Of a stretch of 64,000 bases of DNA, positions 25,773 through 35,200 are shown piece by piece (position 1 is the stretch's first letter; every line of letters begins with the position of its first letter). Both the position numbers and the translations under genes were made by a program. The notes under the pieces were generated by a model, which worked only from the letters and a program-made list of their open reading frames with translations, searched no databases and was not told the DNA's origin. Origin of the DNA: Rossellomorea aquimaris (GTDB lineage Bacteria; Bacillota; Bacilli; Bacillales; Fictibacillaceae); NCBI GenBank assembly GCA_020524245.1, contig JAIVLN010000001.1, forward strand, positions 1,178,001 through 1,242,000, read 5' to 3'.

Positions 25773-27971
25773 TTAATTTTTTCCGCTCGTATCATTCTCA
25801 TTATTTTTTTCTTCTACATTAGAAGTTTCTTTATCTGTCTCTTCTGTAGTATTTTCGTCTGATTTGTCAGAACCCTCACCATTCGGATCTTTTGTTGGTT
25901 CTTCTTCAGAAGTGGTCTCGTCTGCTCGTTGTTCTGCATCAGATTGACCGTCTTCCGGTTGCTCTTCAGTTCCTTCTTCAGACGAGTTGTTTTTCTTTTG
26001 ATCAGGTTGTTCTTCTGTATTGGTCGAATCATCCGCAGGTTGTTCTTCTTTCGGTGATTCTTCCGTTTGTTGATCTGAAGTTGTTTTATCTTTTTGTTCT
26101 TCCGTATTTGTTTGTGTTTCTTCTTCTGTAGTTGTTTCAGCAGCTGGTTCTTGTTGAGTCGTGATCGTAACCGTGTAGGTTTCTTCATCCCACTCAATCT
26201 TTTCAGCATTCAATGTTTCTGATAAGAATCGGAGTGGCACCATTGTTCTTCCATTGATCTCTTCTGCTGCTACATCCAATTCAACCTTCTCGCCATTAAC
26301 CGTTGCTGTTTTCGAACCGATTGTTAATACAATTGTTTTCTCTTTTGTTTTAATCGTTGCTTGTTGCTTTTCTTGGTTCCAGGAGAATGTTGCTCCTAAT
26401 TGTTCCAGACTACCTCTAATCGGAATCATTGTACGATAGTTCATGGAGATCGCTGGTGTGTCGTATTCTTGTTCTTTTTCATCAATAATAACGGTTACGA
26501 CACGGTATTTCTTATCTCCAACTGTCAAATACTCTGGTTCTGGCTTTGGTTCTGGTTCAGGTTCAGGTTCTTTAGGTTCAGGATTGTAATTAATGGATGC
26601 AGTATTTGTTTTACCATCCCATGATACACTTGCTCCAAGTGCTTCAGATACGAAGCGGAGTGGAACCATCGTACGACCTTTAATCAGTTGAGACGAGACA
26701 TCTAATGTGACTTTTTGACCGTTAATGTACGCTGTCTTCGATCCGACTTTAAGTTTAATATGCTTGTCATCTTTTTTCACATGGACGGTGTCTGTAGAAG
26801 AATCCCATGATACGCTTGCACCAAGTTCTTCAAATACACCTCTAAGTGGAACTAAGGTTCTTCCGTCCTTTAAGATGGCAGGTTGGTCGAAGGTTTGTAT
26901 TTCACCATTAATTTTAACGTCAACTTCAACCGGGTCGTCTTTATGCTTCTCGTACCAAAGCTTGTACCCTTCATTTGCTACATAAAGCCCAACCGCTTTA
27001 TTTTCATTCCAGGTAGCACCGAATTCATAGACTGGTAGATGCCGCTCTCCAGGATAATTTCCAATTTCAACAGTAAAACCCGGTTTCTTAAACTTGATAA
27101 TGAACCAGTCTGTATAACCGCCTCCAGATGGATTTGATCCAGGGTAAACGAGACGGTATCCTGTCATGCTCCCAATTTTTTTGGCATATGCGTGGTCCCG
27201 ATCATACCAGCTACCTGTTTGGTGGAAGTTCCAGAAAAGGATCTTCCCTGCACTATGATAAGCAACTGCTATTTCCGGGTCTAACTCATAAGTGAAATTC
27301 ACAATGGCTTTTGTTTCCGCTGAAGTATGCGGAGCTGTACCTTTGTAGTTTTTATAGCTAGGATGCCCAGTGTTGTTTTTGATGTTTGCCCAATCGGCTG
27401 CATATTGTCTGTTCAGGTCAACACCTTTTCCGTTGGCTTTCCACCTTGTGAAATCTCTACTTCCGTAGTTCATTTGAATCAAATCGTCATGATAGCTATA
27501 AGGAAATGCATTCAAACCTTCTTGTTGAAGAGTAACGCCATCCGGATTGACCATTGGTACAAACCAGATCTTTGTTTTGCTTAAGATGCTCTTTGCATTA
27601 TATCCATTAATTGATTTACCAGAATAATAGGCTTGTGCATACTGATCAATCATGTACATGTTCAGATTTGTGGTCAACCATTCCCGCGCGTGGTGGGAAC
27701 CGTTGATGAATACTTCCGCTTTCCCTGTTCCGAGAGAAACGGCATAGATATCATTTCCCCACTCACTCTTTCCAATTACTTTATAACTGATGAGTGAAGG
27801 GTATTTCTTTGCCAATGCCTTGATATCCTTAACCATTTCCGAGTATGTATAAGTTTGATATGGGTCTACAACGTCACTTGCTTTTGCTTTCGTCGGTGAT
27901 AACACTATACTTCCCGCAATAATAACCAAACTGCAGATGAAGAAGTGTTTCATATACTTCCTCAAATTCAT
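25773..27971 (-). CDS. Secreted M14-family zinc carboxypeptidase with copper-amine-oxidase-N domains
   Basis: A 732-residue exported protein with a signal peptide (about 1-31). Residues about 35-345 are an M14 peptidase: zinc ligands in GSHHAREWLT and VAYHSAGKILFW, substrate arginine region VDLNRQY, and catalytic Glu in FTVEIGNYPG. This subfamily includes gamma-D-glutamyl-diamino acid endopeptidases acting on peptidoglycan peptides. Two double copper-amine-oxidase-N modules (about 355-470 and 490-600; repeated GRTLVPLRGVFEELGA and GRTMVPLRFVSEALGA motifs) likely mediate surface contacts. The last 130 residues are a Glu/Thr/Gln/Asp-rich disordered tail. It is a single-gene unit with its own terminator. 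Confidence 0.88.
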   Translation of the reverse strand: MNLRKYMKHFFICSLVIIAGSIVLSPTKAKASDVVDPYQTYTYSEMVKDIKALAKKYPSLISYKVIGKSEWGNDIYAVSLGTGKAEVFINGSHHAREWLTTNLNMYMIDQYAQAYYSGKSINGYNAKSILSKTKIWFVPMVNPDGVTLQQEGLNAFPYSYHDDLIQMNYGSRDFTRWKANGKGVDLNRQYAADWANIKNNTGHPSYKNYKGTAPHTSAETKAIVNFTYELDPEIAVAYHSAGKILFWNFHQTGSWYDRDHAYAKKIGSMTGYRLVYPGSNPSGGGYTDWFIIKFKKPGFTVEIGNYPGERHLPVYEFGATWNENKAVGLYVANEGYKLWYEKHKDDPVEVDVKINGEIQTFDQPAILKDGRTLVPLRGVFEELGASVSWDSSTDTVHVKKDDKHIKLKVGSKTAYINGQKVTLDVSSQLIKGRTMVPLRFVSEALGASVSWDGKTNTASINYNPEPKEPEPEPEPKPEPEYLTVGDKKYRVVTVIIDEKEQEYDTPAISMNYRTMIPIRGSLEQLGATFSWNQEKQQATIKTKEKTIVLTIGSKTATVNGEKVELDVAAEEINGRTMVPLRFLSETLNAEKIEWDEETYTVTITTQQEPAAETTTEEETQTNTEEQKDKTTSDQQTEESPKEEQPADDSTNTEEQPDQKKNNSSEEGTEEQPEDGQSDAEQRADETTSEEEPTKDPNGEGSDKSDENTTEETDKETSNVEEKNNENDTSGKN

Positions 27972-28233
27972 TTTACTTCGTATCCCCCCATGTGGTAATT
28001 GATTTACATATCAAAATTTGGTCAATTTTCCTCCCTTTTACTAGTTTACGAGTTATGAAACTACTACAGTATTATAGCATTAATTGTAAATTAACGACTG
28101 TGTAAATTGGAGTGTTTCTAGTGTTAGACGAATGAAATATGAAATTCTATTCAAATATTCAAAATTATTTAATTTTTATATGGTAAAATTATCCTTGTGA
28201 GGTAGTTGCTTATATTATTGGGGGAGGTCACTA

Positions 28234-28449
28234 ATGAGGTATGATGCAGTGTCTTTTATCATTATCGGTTTACTATTGATGATTTTCAGTCCGAACATTG
28301 TAGATAAATGGACTGATTATATCGATTATCGAGGAGATATTTATTACTTTGACTACATCGTTAGATCCATAATCGTCATAATGATTGGTTTTGGTTCATT
28401 CATATCAGGTATGTTTTTATTCATTAAGTACTATTACTCTAACAATTGA
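28234..28449 (+). CDS. Small two-helix membrane protein
   Basis: A 71-residue protein with GGGGGAGG upstream of the ATG. Two hydrophobic segments (about 6-22, VSFIIIGLLLMIFS, and 43-66, IVRSIIVIMIGFGSFISGMFLF) flank an acidic-aromatic loop (WTDYIDYRGDIYYFDY). I recognise no family. It ends about 200 bases before the Rap gene and could share its transcript. Confidence 0.65.
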   Translation: MRYDAVSFIIIGLLLMIFSPNIVDKWTDYIDYRGDIYYFDYIVRSIIVIMIGFGSFISGMFLFIKYYYSNN

Positions 28450-28655
28450 TTTATGGTTCCTATCATTTTACATTTCAGACATCGCTTTTTTCCCTTTTCA
28501 TTTGTTGGGAAAATCATTCCAAAATACTCCGGTTTATTACTGTTAAATCATACTTATTTTCCCAACCTACACAATGGAAAAATATAGTATCATTACAATC
28601 GAGAGTATTTTTAGAATATTTCGTTATTATAAATCCATACCTTGGGAGGGGTTTT

Positions 28656-29741
28656 ATGTCTGTTACTGTTAATACACCAGCATTAACCGAAAAGATAAAT
28701 CAATGGTATGAAGCAATCAAATCTTTTCACACAGAAAAATCTCAAGAACTAAAAAAGGAGTTAAGTAGTCAAATTGTTGCTGTCGAACAGGATTCATCCA
28801 CAGCTCAGTATTATAAACTTATATTGTTTCGATACTATTTAAGCTTGAAAGATAAGAAGGCTGCGCAAGAAACGCTAGAGAATCTTGAGCCTTTCAAGGA
28901 GTCCAATGAGCTTCTTCAATACTATTACTATAGCTTCAAAGGGATTTACTATTACATACTGAATAAGTACCAGGATTCTGTAGACAACTTTAAGAAAGCA
29001 CAACCTTATATCATATTTTCCGATCACCAAGATGAGATTGGAGAGTTTCATTATAAGCTTGCCTCTTCTTACTATGAGTTGTATCAAAATGCACTTTCCA
29101 TCAAACATTTGGATTCAGCGTTAACGATTTTTCAGAAGAATTATCAATACAAGAGAAGTGCCGATTGTGAGCTATTACTGGCATTAAACCTACAGGATTT
29201 GAAGGAATTTGAAGAGGCTGAACTTCATTATCATAATGCTTTGCGTTACTGTGATCATTTTAAAGATGAAGATTATAAGCATACTGCTTTATTCAACCTG
29301 GGTCTGTTTTATAACTCCCAGAAATATTTTGAAGAGGCTGTCCAGTACTTCAATAAGTCACGTAAGTTCTTCTTAGAAGAAAAGAAGACCAAATACGCGA
29401 TTAAAGCTACTTATCAATTAGCGAAACTTTACTTTAAGGTTGGAGATGTAGAGACTGCTAGACATTATCAAAAAGATGGCATCATTCTATCAAATGAGAT
29501 AGAGGATCGATTACATGAACAGAAATTTCATACGCTATCCATTTATTCAACGAAAGATTTAAATGTCCATATAAATGAAGTTGTAGAAGGATTTTCCTTT
29601 TTTGAGGAGAATGAGTTGTGGAACGATGTCATTCACTTAGGAGAACATTTAATGAATTACTATCATGAAAAAGAAGAATACGAACAGTCAAGTAGCGTTT
29701 CTCAAAGAATCGTTCATGCTAAAGAAAAATTGAGTGTCTAG
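28656..29741 (+). CDS. Rap-family tetratricopeptide response-regulator antagonist
   Basis: A 361-residue Rap protein from the ATG at 28656, which has GGGAGGGG upstream; the open frame extends further 5' but without a ribosome site. The N-terminal helical bundle begins ALTEKINQWYEAIKSF, and TPR helices follow to the end (KDKKAAQETLENLEPF, DSVDNFKKAQPYI, EEAELHYHNALRYCDHF, EEAVQYFNKSRKFF). Rap proteins dephosphorylate Spo0F or block ComA-type regulators and are inhibited by imported Phr peptides. The next gene, 12 bases away, encodes such a peptide precursor. Which target this Rap has cannot be told; the glutamine needed for phosphatase activity should be checked by alignment. Confidence 0.9.
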   Translation: MSVTVNTPALTEKINQWYEAIKSFHTEKSQELKKELSSQIVAVEQDSSTAQYYKLILFRYYLSLKDKKAAQETLENLEPFKESNELLQYYYYSFKGIYYYILNKYQDSVDNFKKAQPYIIFSDHQDEIGEFHYKLASSYYELYQNALSIKHLDSALTIFQKNYQYKRSADCELLLALNLQDLKEFEEAELHYHNALRYCDHFKDEDYKHTALFNLGLFYNSQKYFEEAVQYFNKSRKFFLEEKKTKYAIKATYQLAKLYFKVGDVETARHYQKDGIILSNEIEDRLHEQKFHTLSIYSTKDLNVHINEVVEGFSFFEENELWNDVIHLGEHLMNYYHEKEEYEQSSSVSQRIVHAKEKLSV

Positions 29742-29753
29742 GAGGAAATTTGA

Positions 29754-29972
29754 GTGAAGAAAAAAATAGGTTTTACGTTGTTTAGTGCTAGTTTCGTACT
29801 TACTGCTTTCTTGGCTGCGGATAGCTTTACAGATGTTAGAGATGCCATAGTGCCAGATAAAAACAACACATATATGGCTGAAAGAGATGCCATTGTACCT
29901 GATGTTCAAAAGCCGTTACTAGTTGAAAGAGAAGCGATTGTTCCTGATTCTGAAAAGAAAATAAAGATCTAA
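29754..29972 (+). CDS. Phr signal-peptide precursor with three tandem pheromone-like copies
   Basis: A 72-residue secreted precursor starting at GTG, 12 bases after the rap stop, with AGGAGG overlapping that stop. Residues 1-24 are an export signal (KKKIGFTLFSASFVLTAFLA). The rest holds three copies of a motif at exact 15-residue spacing: VRDAIVPD (28-35), ERDAIVPD (43-50) and EREAIVPD (58-65). The codons differ between copies while the residues stay, so the peptide is under selection. Mature Phr pentapeptides usually carry a basic residue at position 2 (for example ERGMT, ARNQT), which ERDAI matches. The exact processed form is not visible. It should be exported, cut, and re-imported to inhibit the adjacent Rap. 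Confidence 0.85.
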   Translation: MKKKIGFTLFSASFVLTAFLAADSFTDVRDAIVPDKNNTYMAERDAIVPDVQKPLLVEREAIVPDSEKKIKI

Positions 29973-29976
29973 GTCT

Positions 29977-30009
29977 CAAAAGCATCGTTAAATCAACGGT
30001 GCTTTTATA
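29977..30009 (+). terminator. Terminator of the rap-phr operon
   Basis: AAAAGCATCGTT and AACGGTGCTTTT form a hairpin followed by a T-rich stretch, directly after the phr stop codon. Confidence 0.8.
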
Positions 30010-30065
30010 TTTCTTTTACAATGGTATGGTATTATGGTATTTATTGGGTGATCTAGGGGGCAGAT

Positions 30066-30782
30066 ATGAAAAAAGCGTTCATTATAGGCAGCATATCCAT
30101 CGCAATCGTGTTGTTTATTTTAGCTTTACCTTTTTTAGGGTTTATGTTCTCCGTTTTTGTAAATACCGTTTCAGAGGAATATCAATTAAAGAAAGCAGCA
30201 GAAGATCACTTGGAACAGAAATACCAAATGAACTTTACAGTCGACGCAGAAGTAAACACGTTTGTGGGATCCGAAATAACGGCCCACCCTGTGAAAAGAC
30301 CATCTTATGTTTTTCCGGTCAAGAAAAACCGACAAGGAAAATGGGTAGATTATTTCTTTGATGCGGTTTATAAAGAACAGATTAAAGAGGCGGTTTCCAA
30401 ATACCCTAGTTTGGAGGAAACCGATACTCAATATTTACAAATGTTTTTCAATGCCAATGCGTCACTAGGTAAGACCTATACTTTAGATGAATACCCTAAT
30501 CTTAAAATATCTGACAGTCCAATACCCTTAACAATTAAATTATCTATTCTTCAAAAAGATGAGATTAATCGTAAAGTAGTCCTAGACCAATTTCAACAAG
30601 TGATCAACATGATTGAGAACGAAAATCTACCAAATGAAGAATTGATCTCTACCGTTTCCGTTGATACTCCTGAAATCCATTACTATTACAACTACAAAAT
30701 CCCAAGAAATGAGTTTGCAAGTTTGAAAACGATAGAAGATCTGAAGAAATATGAAGAAGTTAAACCGGTCAAAAAACAATAA
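30066..30782 (+). CDS. Membrane-anchored protein, first of a tandem paralogue pair
   Basis: A 238-residue protein with one N-terminal hydrophobic anchor (KKAFIIGSISIAIVLFILALPFLGF) and an external domain of unknown fold. Shared landmarks with the next gene are YLEQKY-type helix (LEQKYQMNFTVDAEV), SYVFPVKK, DYFFDAVYKE, LSDSPIPLTIKL-like and a C-terminal IHYYYNYKIPRNEFASLKTIEDLK. The general layout of anchor followed by a YLEEKYN-like helix recalls DUF3139 proteins, but I do not assign that family. It is co-transcribed with its paralogue 19 bases downstream. Confidence 0.7.
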   Translation: MKKAFIIGSISIAIVLFILALPFLGFMFSVFVNTVSEEYQLKKAAEDHLEQKYQMNFTVDAEVNTFVGSEITAHPVKRPSYVFPVKKNRQGKWVDYFFDAVYKEQIKEAVSKYPSLEETDTQYLQMFFNANASLGKTYTLDEYPNLKISDSPIPLTIKLSILQKDEINRKVVLDQFQQVINMIENENLPNEELISTVSVDTPEIHYYYNYKIPRNEFASLKTIEDLKKYEEVKPVKKQ

Positions 30783-30801
30783 AACAATAAGGAGAAGTGG
30801 A

Positions 30802-31539
30802 ATGGGAAAGAAAGTATGGATCATCTGGGGATCTTTAATCACATTATTTATGGGTGTCCTTCTCTATATTGCTGCTCAACCTATTATTGGCGTGGCATCC
30901 ATGTTTTTTGATTTTCTCGGAAGTCAAGCCGCACAAGAAAACCGTACAGAAGAAGAGGTCGAAAACTACCTCCAGCAAAAGTATAATCTTTCATTCAACA
31001 CTGATGTGAAAGTTGATGGGTTTGTCAGTACCAATATGACTGCCTTCCCTGAGAAAGATCCTTCTTATACATTTCCTGTAAAGAAGCATAAAGACCAATA
31101 TATCGATTATTTCTTTGATGCAATTTATAAAGAAGACATACAGTCCGCACTAAAACGCTATCCAAAGTTGGAGTGGGATCAGCCTTGGAAATTGAGTCTA
31201 TTTTTCGATCCCTTGGCTTCAATTGGTCAAACATTCAATTATAAAGATACATATCCAAAGTTGTCGGAGAGTCCTATTCCTCTGACCGTTAAGATTTCTA
31301 GTAACCTGGAAGCAGAGGGCCTCAATCGTGAGGAAGTCCTTGGCAAATTCCAAGAAGTCATTCGTTTCTTACAAGAAGAAAGTATCCCCCATCAGGAATT
31401 CATCTCCACAATCCAAGTAGATGCTCCTGATTATTATTACTACTACAACTACACAATCCCTAAAGAAGCGTTCTCGGATTTAAAAACAGTAGAAAACCTA
31501 AAATCATTCGAAAACGTCAAAGTAGTAAAACAAAATTAA
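30802..31539 (+). CDS. Membrane-anchored protein, second of a tandem paralogue pair
   Basis: A 245-residue protein from the ATG at 30802, chosen because AAGGAG lies just upstream; the longer frame overlaps the previous gene without a ribosome site. It has one N-terminal anchor (KKVWIIWGSLITLFMGVLLYIA) and the same external domain as its neighbour: YLQQKYNLSFNTDVKVDGFV, SYTFPVKKHKDQYIDYFFDAIYKEDI, SESPIPLTVKIS and YYYYYNYTIPKEAFSDLKTVENLK. The pair clearly arose by duplication. The function is unknown; surface exposure is likely. Confidence 0.7.
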   Translation: MGKKVWIIWGSLITLFMGVLLYIAAQPIIGVASMFFDFLGSQAAQENRTEEEVENYLQQKYNLSFNTDVKVDGFVSTNMTAFPEKDPSYTFPVKKHKDQYIDYFFDAIYKEDIQSALKRYPKLEWDQPWKLSLFFDPLASIGQTFNYKDTYPKLSESPIPLTVKISSNLEAEGLNREEVLGKFQEVIRFLQEESIPHQEFISTIQVDAPDYYYYYNYTIPKEAFSDLKTVENLKSFENVKVVKQN

Positions 31540-31545
31540 ACTGCA

Positions 31546-31604
31546 GTACCAGGTACCGATTGTGAACCCTTGGTAGGACTGGCTTCTAAATAGGTACCTG
31601 GCAC
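31546..31604. repeat. REP-like 59-bp inverted-repeat element
   Basis: The element opens with GTACCAGGTACCGAT and closes with GGTACCTGGCAC, so its ends are inverted copies with one mismatch. It has the same 59-bp length and similar interior words (CCTTGGTA, TGGCTTC) as the element at 61658-61716. It is in the short gap between two forward genes. Confidence 0.75.
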
Positions 31605-31622
31605 TCATAGAGGGAGAGTCAT

Positions 31623-32150
31623 ATGCACCGTGTAAAGATGGTGGTCTGTATACTTAGTATTTTGTTACTATTGGGTTGTCATAAGGATATTAAAGGTATT
31701 CCATCTAACATTGAGATCATAGCGAGTGAGAAAACGTTACCTCCAGCACGTGAATTTCATGAATTAGCTTTCGAAAGGACTGAAGTGCCTTACTTTTCGT
31801 ATCTAATGACAAATGTTGAACAAACAAGTAAGTACAATGAGACATGGGACTTTTATAGAATGGAAGAACAAAAACCTGATGTTAATTTCGAGAACAATCA
31901 TGTTCTGTTTATCGGAGGCCACGAGTCTGGTTCCTGTCCTAACGAAATAAGTGGTATTCAAATTGATTTTGAGCAACAAAGGATGACAATCGTTGTATCT
32001 TCTTCTGAAGGACCTTGTACCGACGATGCAGCTCCGAGAACATTTGTGATTAGGTATGATAAAGAGGTTTCAGAACAATATAAAGAAGTTATGATTGTGG
32101 AAGGTGACGTAGAAACGACTATCCCAATAGAAACGAATAAACTCCAATAA
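31623..32150 (+). CDS. Putative lipoprotein of unknown function
   Basis: A 175-residue protein with a lipobox signal: VVCILSILLLLGC, cysteine near residue 19. The mature domain has FENNHVLFIGGHESGSCPNEISGIQIDFEQQRMTI and SSSEGPCTDDAAPRTFVIRY, suggesting a compact beta domain with two cysteines that could pair. I recognise no family. It begins just after the REP-like element and is followed by its own terminator, so it is a stand-alone gene. Confidence 0.7.
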   Translation: MHRVKMVVCILSILLLLGCHKDIKGIPSNIEIIASEKTLPPAREFHELAFERTEVPYFSYLMTNVEQTSKYNETWDFYRMEEQKPDVNFENNHVLFIGGHESGSCPNEISGIQIDFEQQRMTIVVSSSEGPCTDDAAPRTFVIRYDKEVSEQYKEVMIVEGDVETTIPIETNKLQ

Positions 32151-32151
32151 G

Positions 32152-32184
32152 AAAGAACTCCTACACTGCAGGAGTTCTTTTTAC
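32152..32184. terminator. Bidirectional terminator
   Basis: AAGAACTCCT and AGGAGTTCTT form a 10-bp hairpin with flanking A and T runs, between the lipoprotein gene and the convergent large membrane-protein gene. Confidence 0.88.
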
Positions 32185-32213
32185 TATTTTAATGACAATT
32201 TTTTCAATTTTTC

Positions 32214-32229
32214 AATCAAACGTTTGATT
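32214..32229. promoter_or_regulatory. Perfect 16-bp palindrome AATCAAACGTTTGATT
   Basis: The site is an exact palindrome and has an identical copy at 37418-37433 and two diverged relatives at 35856 and 37362. The symmetry resembles a TetR-type operator, but it lies downstream of the gene ending at 32252, so a repeat of another origin is possible. Confidence 0.4.
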
Positions 32230-32251
32230 AACATATTTATTCACCTATGGA

Positions 32252-35200
32252 CTACTCCCAGCTCTTTATTTTATTTATCACGTTCTTTTTAAGCTTAGTG
32301 AGCAGGGTTTCTTTACCACTGGAGGTTTTTTGCTTATGCCATTCATTATAACTTGCTACAAAAATTAATATAGCTCCTGCAGCCAGCAGGTAAACCCACC
32401 AAGGAAGGTTGCCCCAAAATGGTCTCGTTTGCAGGAAGACATTTAGAAGTAAGACTCCTGCTCCTACAAAGAAGAATGATCTGATCTTGAAGAACATTCC
32501 TCCAAGCATGGATGCAAGCGAAAGCGTACCAACGATAATCGCATCGTAGACGGTTGAACTGGACATTCCATCTTCTATCAGCAAAAGTGAAACCATGATT
32601 AACACATACCACTGTACTCGGTTCGCAATAAACCGACGTGTTGGCCCTAGAATCTTCTTCAGATAGATGGCTAACGCAACCCATGGTAAAACGAATAACT
32701 CTCTTTCAAGCAAAACTGGGACATTCACGTTCCACAGTAAAACGTAATACGGTTGGAGCAATAAACCGACTGCAAGGAATACCATCCACTTGGATGGAAC
32801 GTTCATTATACGTTTCCGCTGTAAAAATAAAATAACCGAAAGTAAAATGCCTGGCAGCAATTTCGTCCAAAGTTCCCCACCCGTAAAAGCAAACATCGTA
32901 ATGATGGTTAGCAGACCGACGATAGAATACCAATCCATTCGAGGAATACGTACTCCCCTTTGCTCATAGATGAACCGGTACATTCTTATACCGATTAAAG
33001 TCAGTATCACCACAAACCCCGTATAAGCCACAAGCTGGAAATTCTCCCAAAGTGGGTGTGATTGTGCATACGCACTAATACTGAAATAGACGATTGCAAG
33101 TGGCAAGAAGGACAATCCATCAAACTTTTCACGATACATGATCCATAGTGTGATTGATGCAATTACTAGCGTACTAATGAATGTGTCTATATCATAAGGA
33201 TCAATGCTTACAAAGCTCCCCATGGCCACTAAAGAGAATGGAATAAAGTAATACGCAATTCTTCTCGGCCATTCCCCTTTCGTTATGAGCCAAGTGCCTG
33301 CCATTAGAATAACTGAGACGAAGAAAGCGTAATGCCTGTAATCAAATAATTCCATCTGTACGAAAATTAAGTGGAACAACACTGTTATTGATGTAAGTGC
33401 TGCATATAAAAAGGTTTTCAGATTCCCCTCATTTTCTGTCTTGAACATACTTACTACGTAAATGATGGAAGCGAGCGTCACTGACCAGATGGCTTCTTCT
33501 CCATAAAAGAAGTAACTCGCAAACACAGAAAATGGTAAATAAAGATGCCCGATCCACCAATATGCACTTGCTAGTAGTTGGTCTTTTTTTATAAACAATA
33601 GACCAATGATGAACAATAACACTGCACCAACCGTATATTGTGTTGACTGGTACAAGTCTGCTCGAATGCTCCACTGCGTTTGTATTGCAAACAATACGGA
33701 TAAATAGGCTAACAAAGTTAATGAACTGATTACGAATGGCAGTGCTGTCCATCTTTTTTTCCAGTAAAGCAGCAGTCCCATTCCTACACCACCCAAAATA
33801 ACGGCTGCGCGGAGAAAATCGTTCACGATAAGTGCAAGTGAACTGATTAATCCAAACGTATAAAAAAGATGCGATGTGAAGAAAGCAGCTGCAGTAAACT
33901 GATTACGGTGAAACAATTTCCAACCTAAGCTTAAAAGAAGAAGGACAATTGAACTCCCTATCAAATTGATGGTTTCAAATGGTTGGTTAGAAAAATAGAG
34001 ATTCGTCCATTGCTCAATAAACATAAGGACTGCAAAACCGATTGAGATTGCGTGGATCCAAGGTGCACTCATTAAAATGCTGTTTCTTTGTTCAAATTGG
34101 TTGACGAGTATGGAGACAACTGCAAACAAAACCAACATAGCACCCGTTTGCCACCAATCAAAGGTAACAAGGCTATACAGGATCAAACCCAACATGACGA
34201 TTGCACTGATATCTCTTGTTCCCTGGCGAATCGTCTTTAGATAAGGTAATTTAATATACCCACCAATTCCTATATAAAGGATAAACGCTGCAATGAAGGT
34301 CGGAAGCGTAATATTGGTGTAACCCAACCACTCTTGTCCCATAAGGACGAGTTCATATAAAGCACTCATTAGAAATACGGGGCTTAAATAGTTGAATAAT
34401 CGGTTTTCGATTTTATTGGAAAGGTACAAGAAGTTAATGAAGATGATGATGTAAGCAAACATTAGGACAAATGAAGGTTCATTTGCTCTAAGTAATACCC
34501 CTTCCAAGCTAATATACAGAAATGCGAATCCTGAAATAACTGCACTCGTGTATTGGAATACTTTCTGCAGAGGAATCTGATTGGATATGTACTTCGGTAA
34601 GGCCAGAAAGATGATTCCAAGTAGTGCATAGAAAATACTTCCGATTTCATTTAAGAAGGAATGCTCAATGAGTTGATATGCGCCATAAACGAGCATGGCA
34701 CTAAATACGAAATGATACTGTTTTTGCTTGGTTACATAAATCATGGATAAATACAAAACAGCCGTTAAGATGAGGTTAAAGCTATAGAACAATTCCTGAT
34801 TATAGAAAACAAGCATCATTAATGTTGAAAGGATTAAGTTCGCTTGAATGTACATAATGAAGTCTTTTGTGAGCCAAGAAAATCGTTCTATCTTACTGGC
34901 GTATCGATACATAATGATCAAGGCTGCGTTAAAGACCATAATGCCTAGATAAAAACCATCTACTGGAAGGTACAAGGCTGCTATGCCGAATCCAGCGACT
35001 AAGCTTAGTGTGATATACGAAAACCAAATGAATAATCGTGATGAGAGCTTCTTTGCCAGAAGTAAATAAACAGGTAATATCGCTAAACTTCCTATGGCTC
35101 CTAATAAGTAACGTCCTTTTCCGAATACGGAAAAATACGATCCAAACAACTCGAAATAACCTGCTGAGAGGATGACAATCGGTAAAAACAAACTACCGAG

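Noticed and set aside
25814-26209. 131-codon frame inside the tail of the M14 peptidase gene
   Set aside because: It is a frame-shifted reading of a low-complexity acidic repeat, giving a Lys/Arg/Gln-rich artefact.
28446-28655. N-terminal extension of the Rap protein
   Set aside because: The upstream codons have no ribosome site and do not resemble the family start, while ATG 28656 follows GGGAGGGG.
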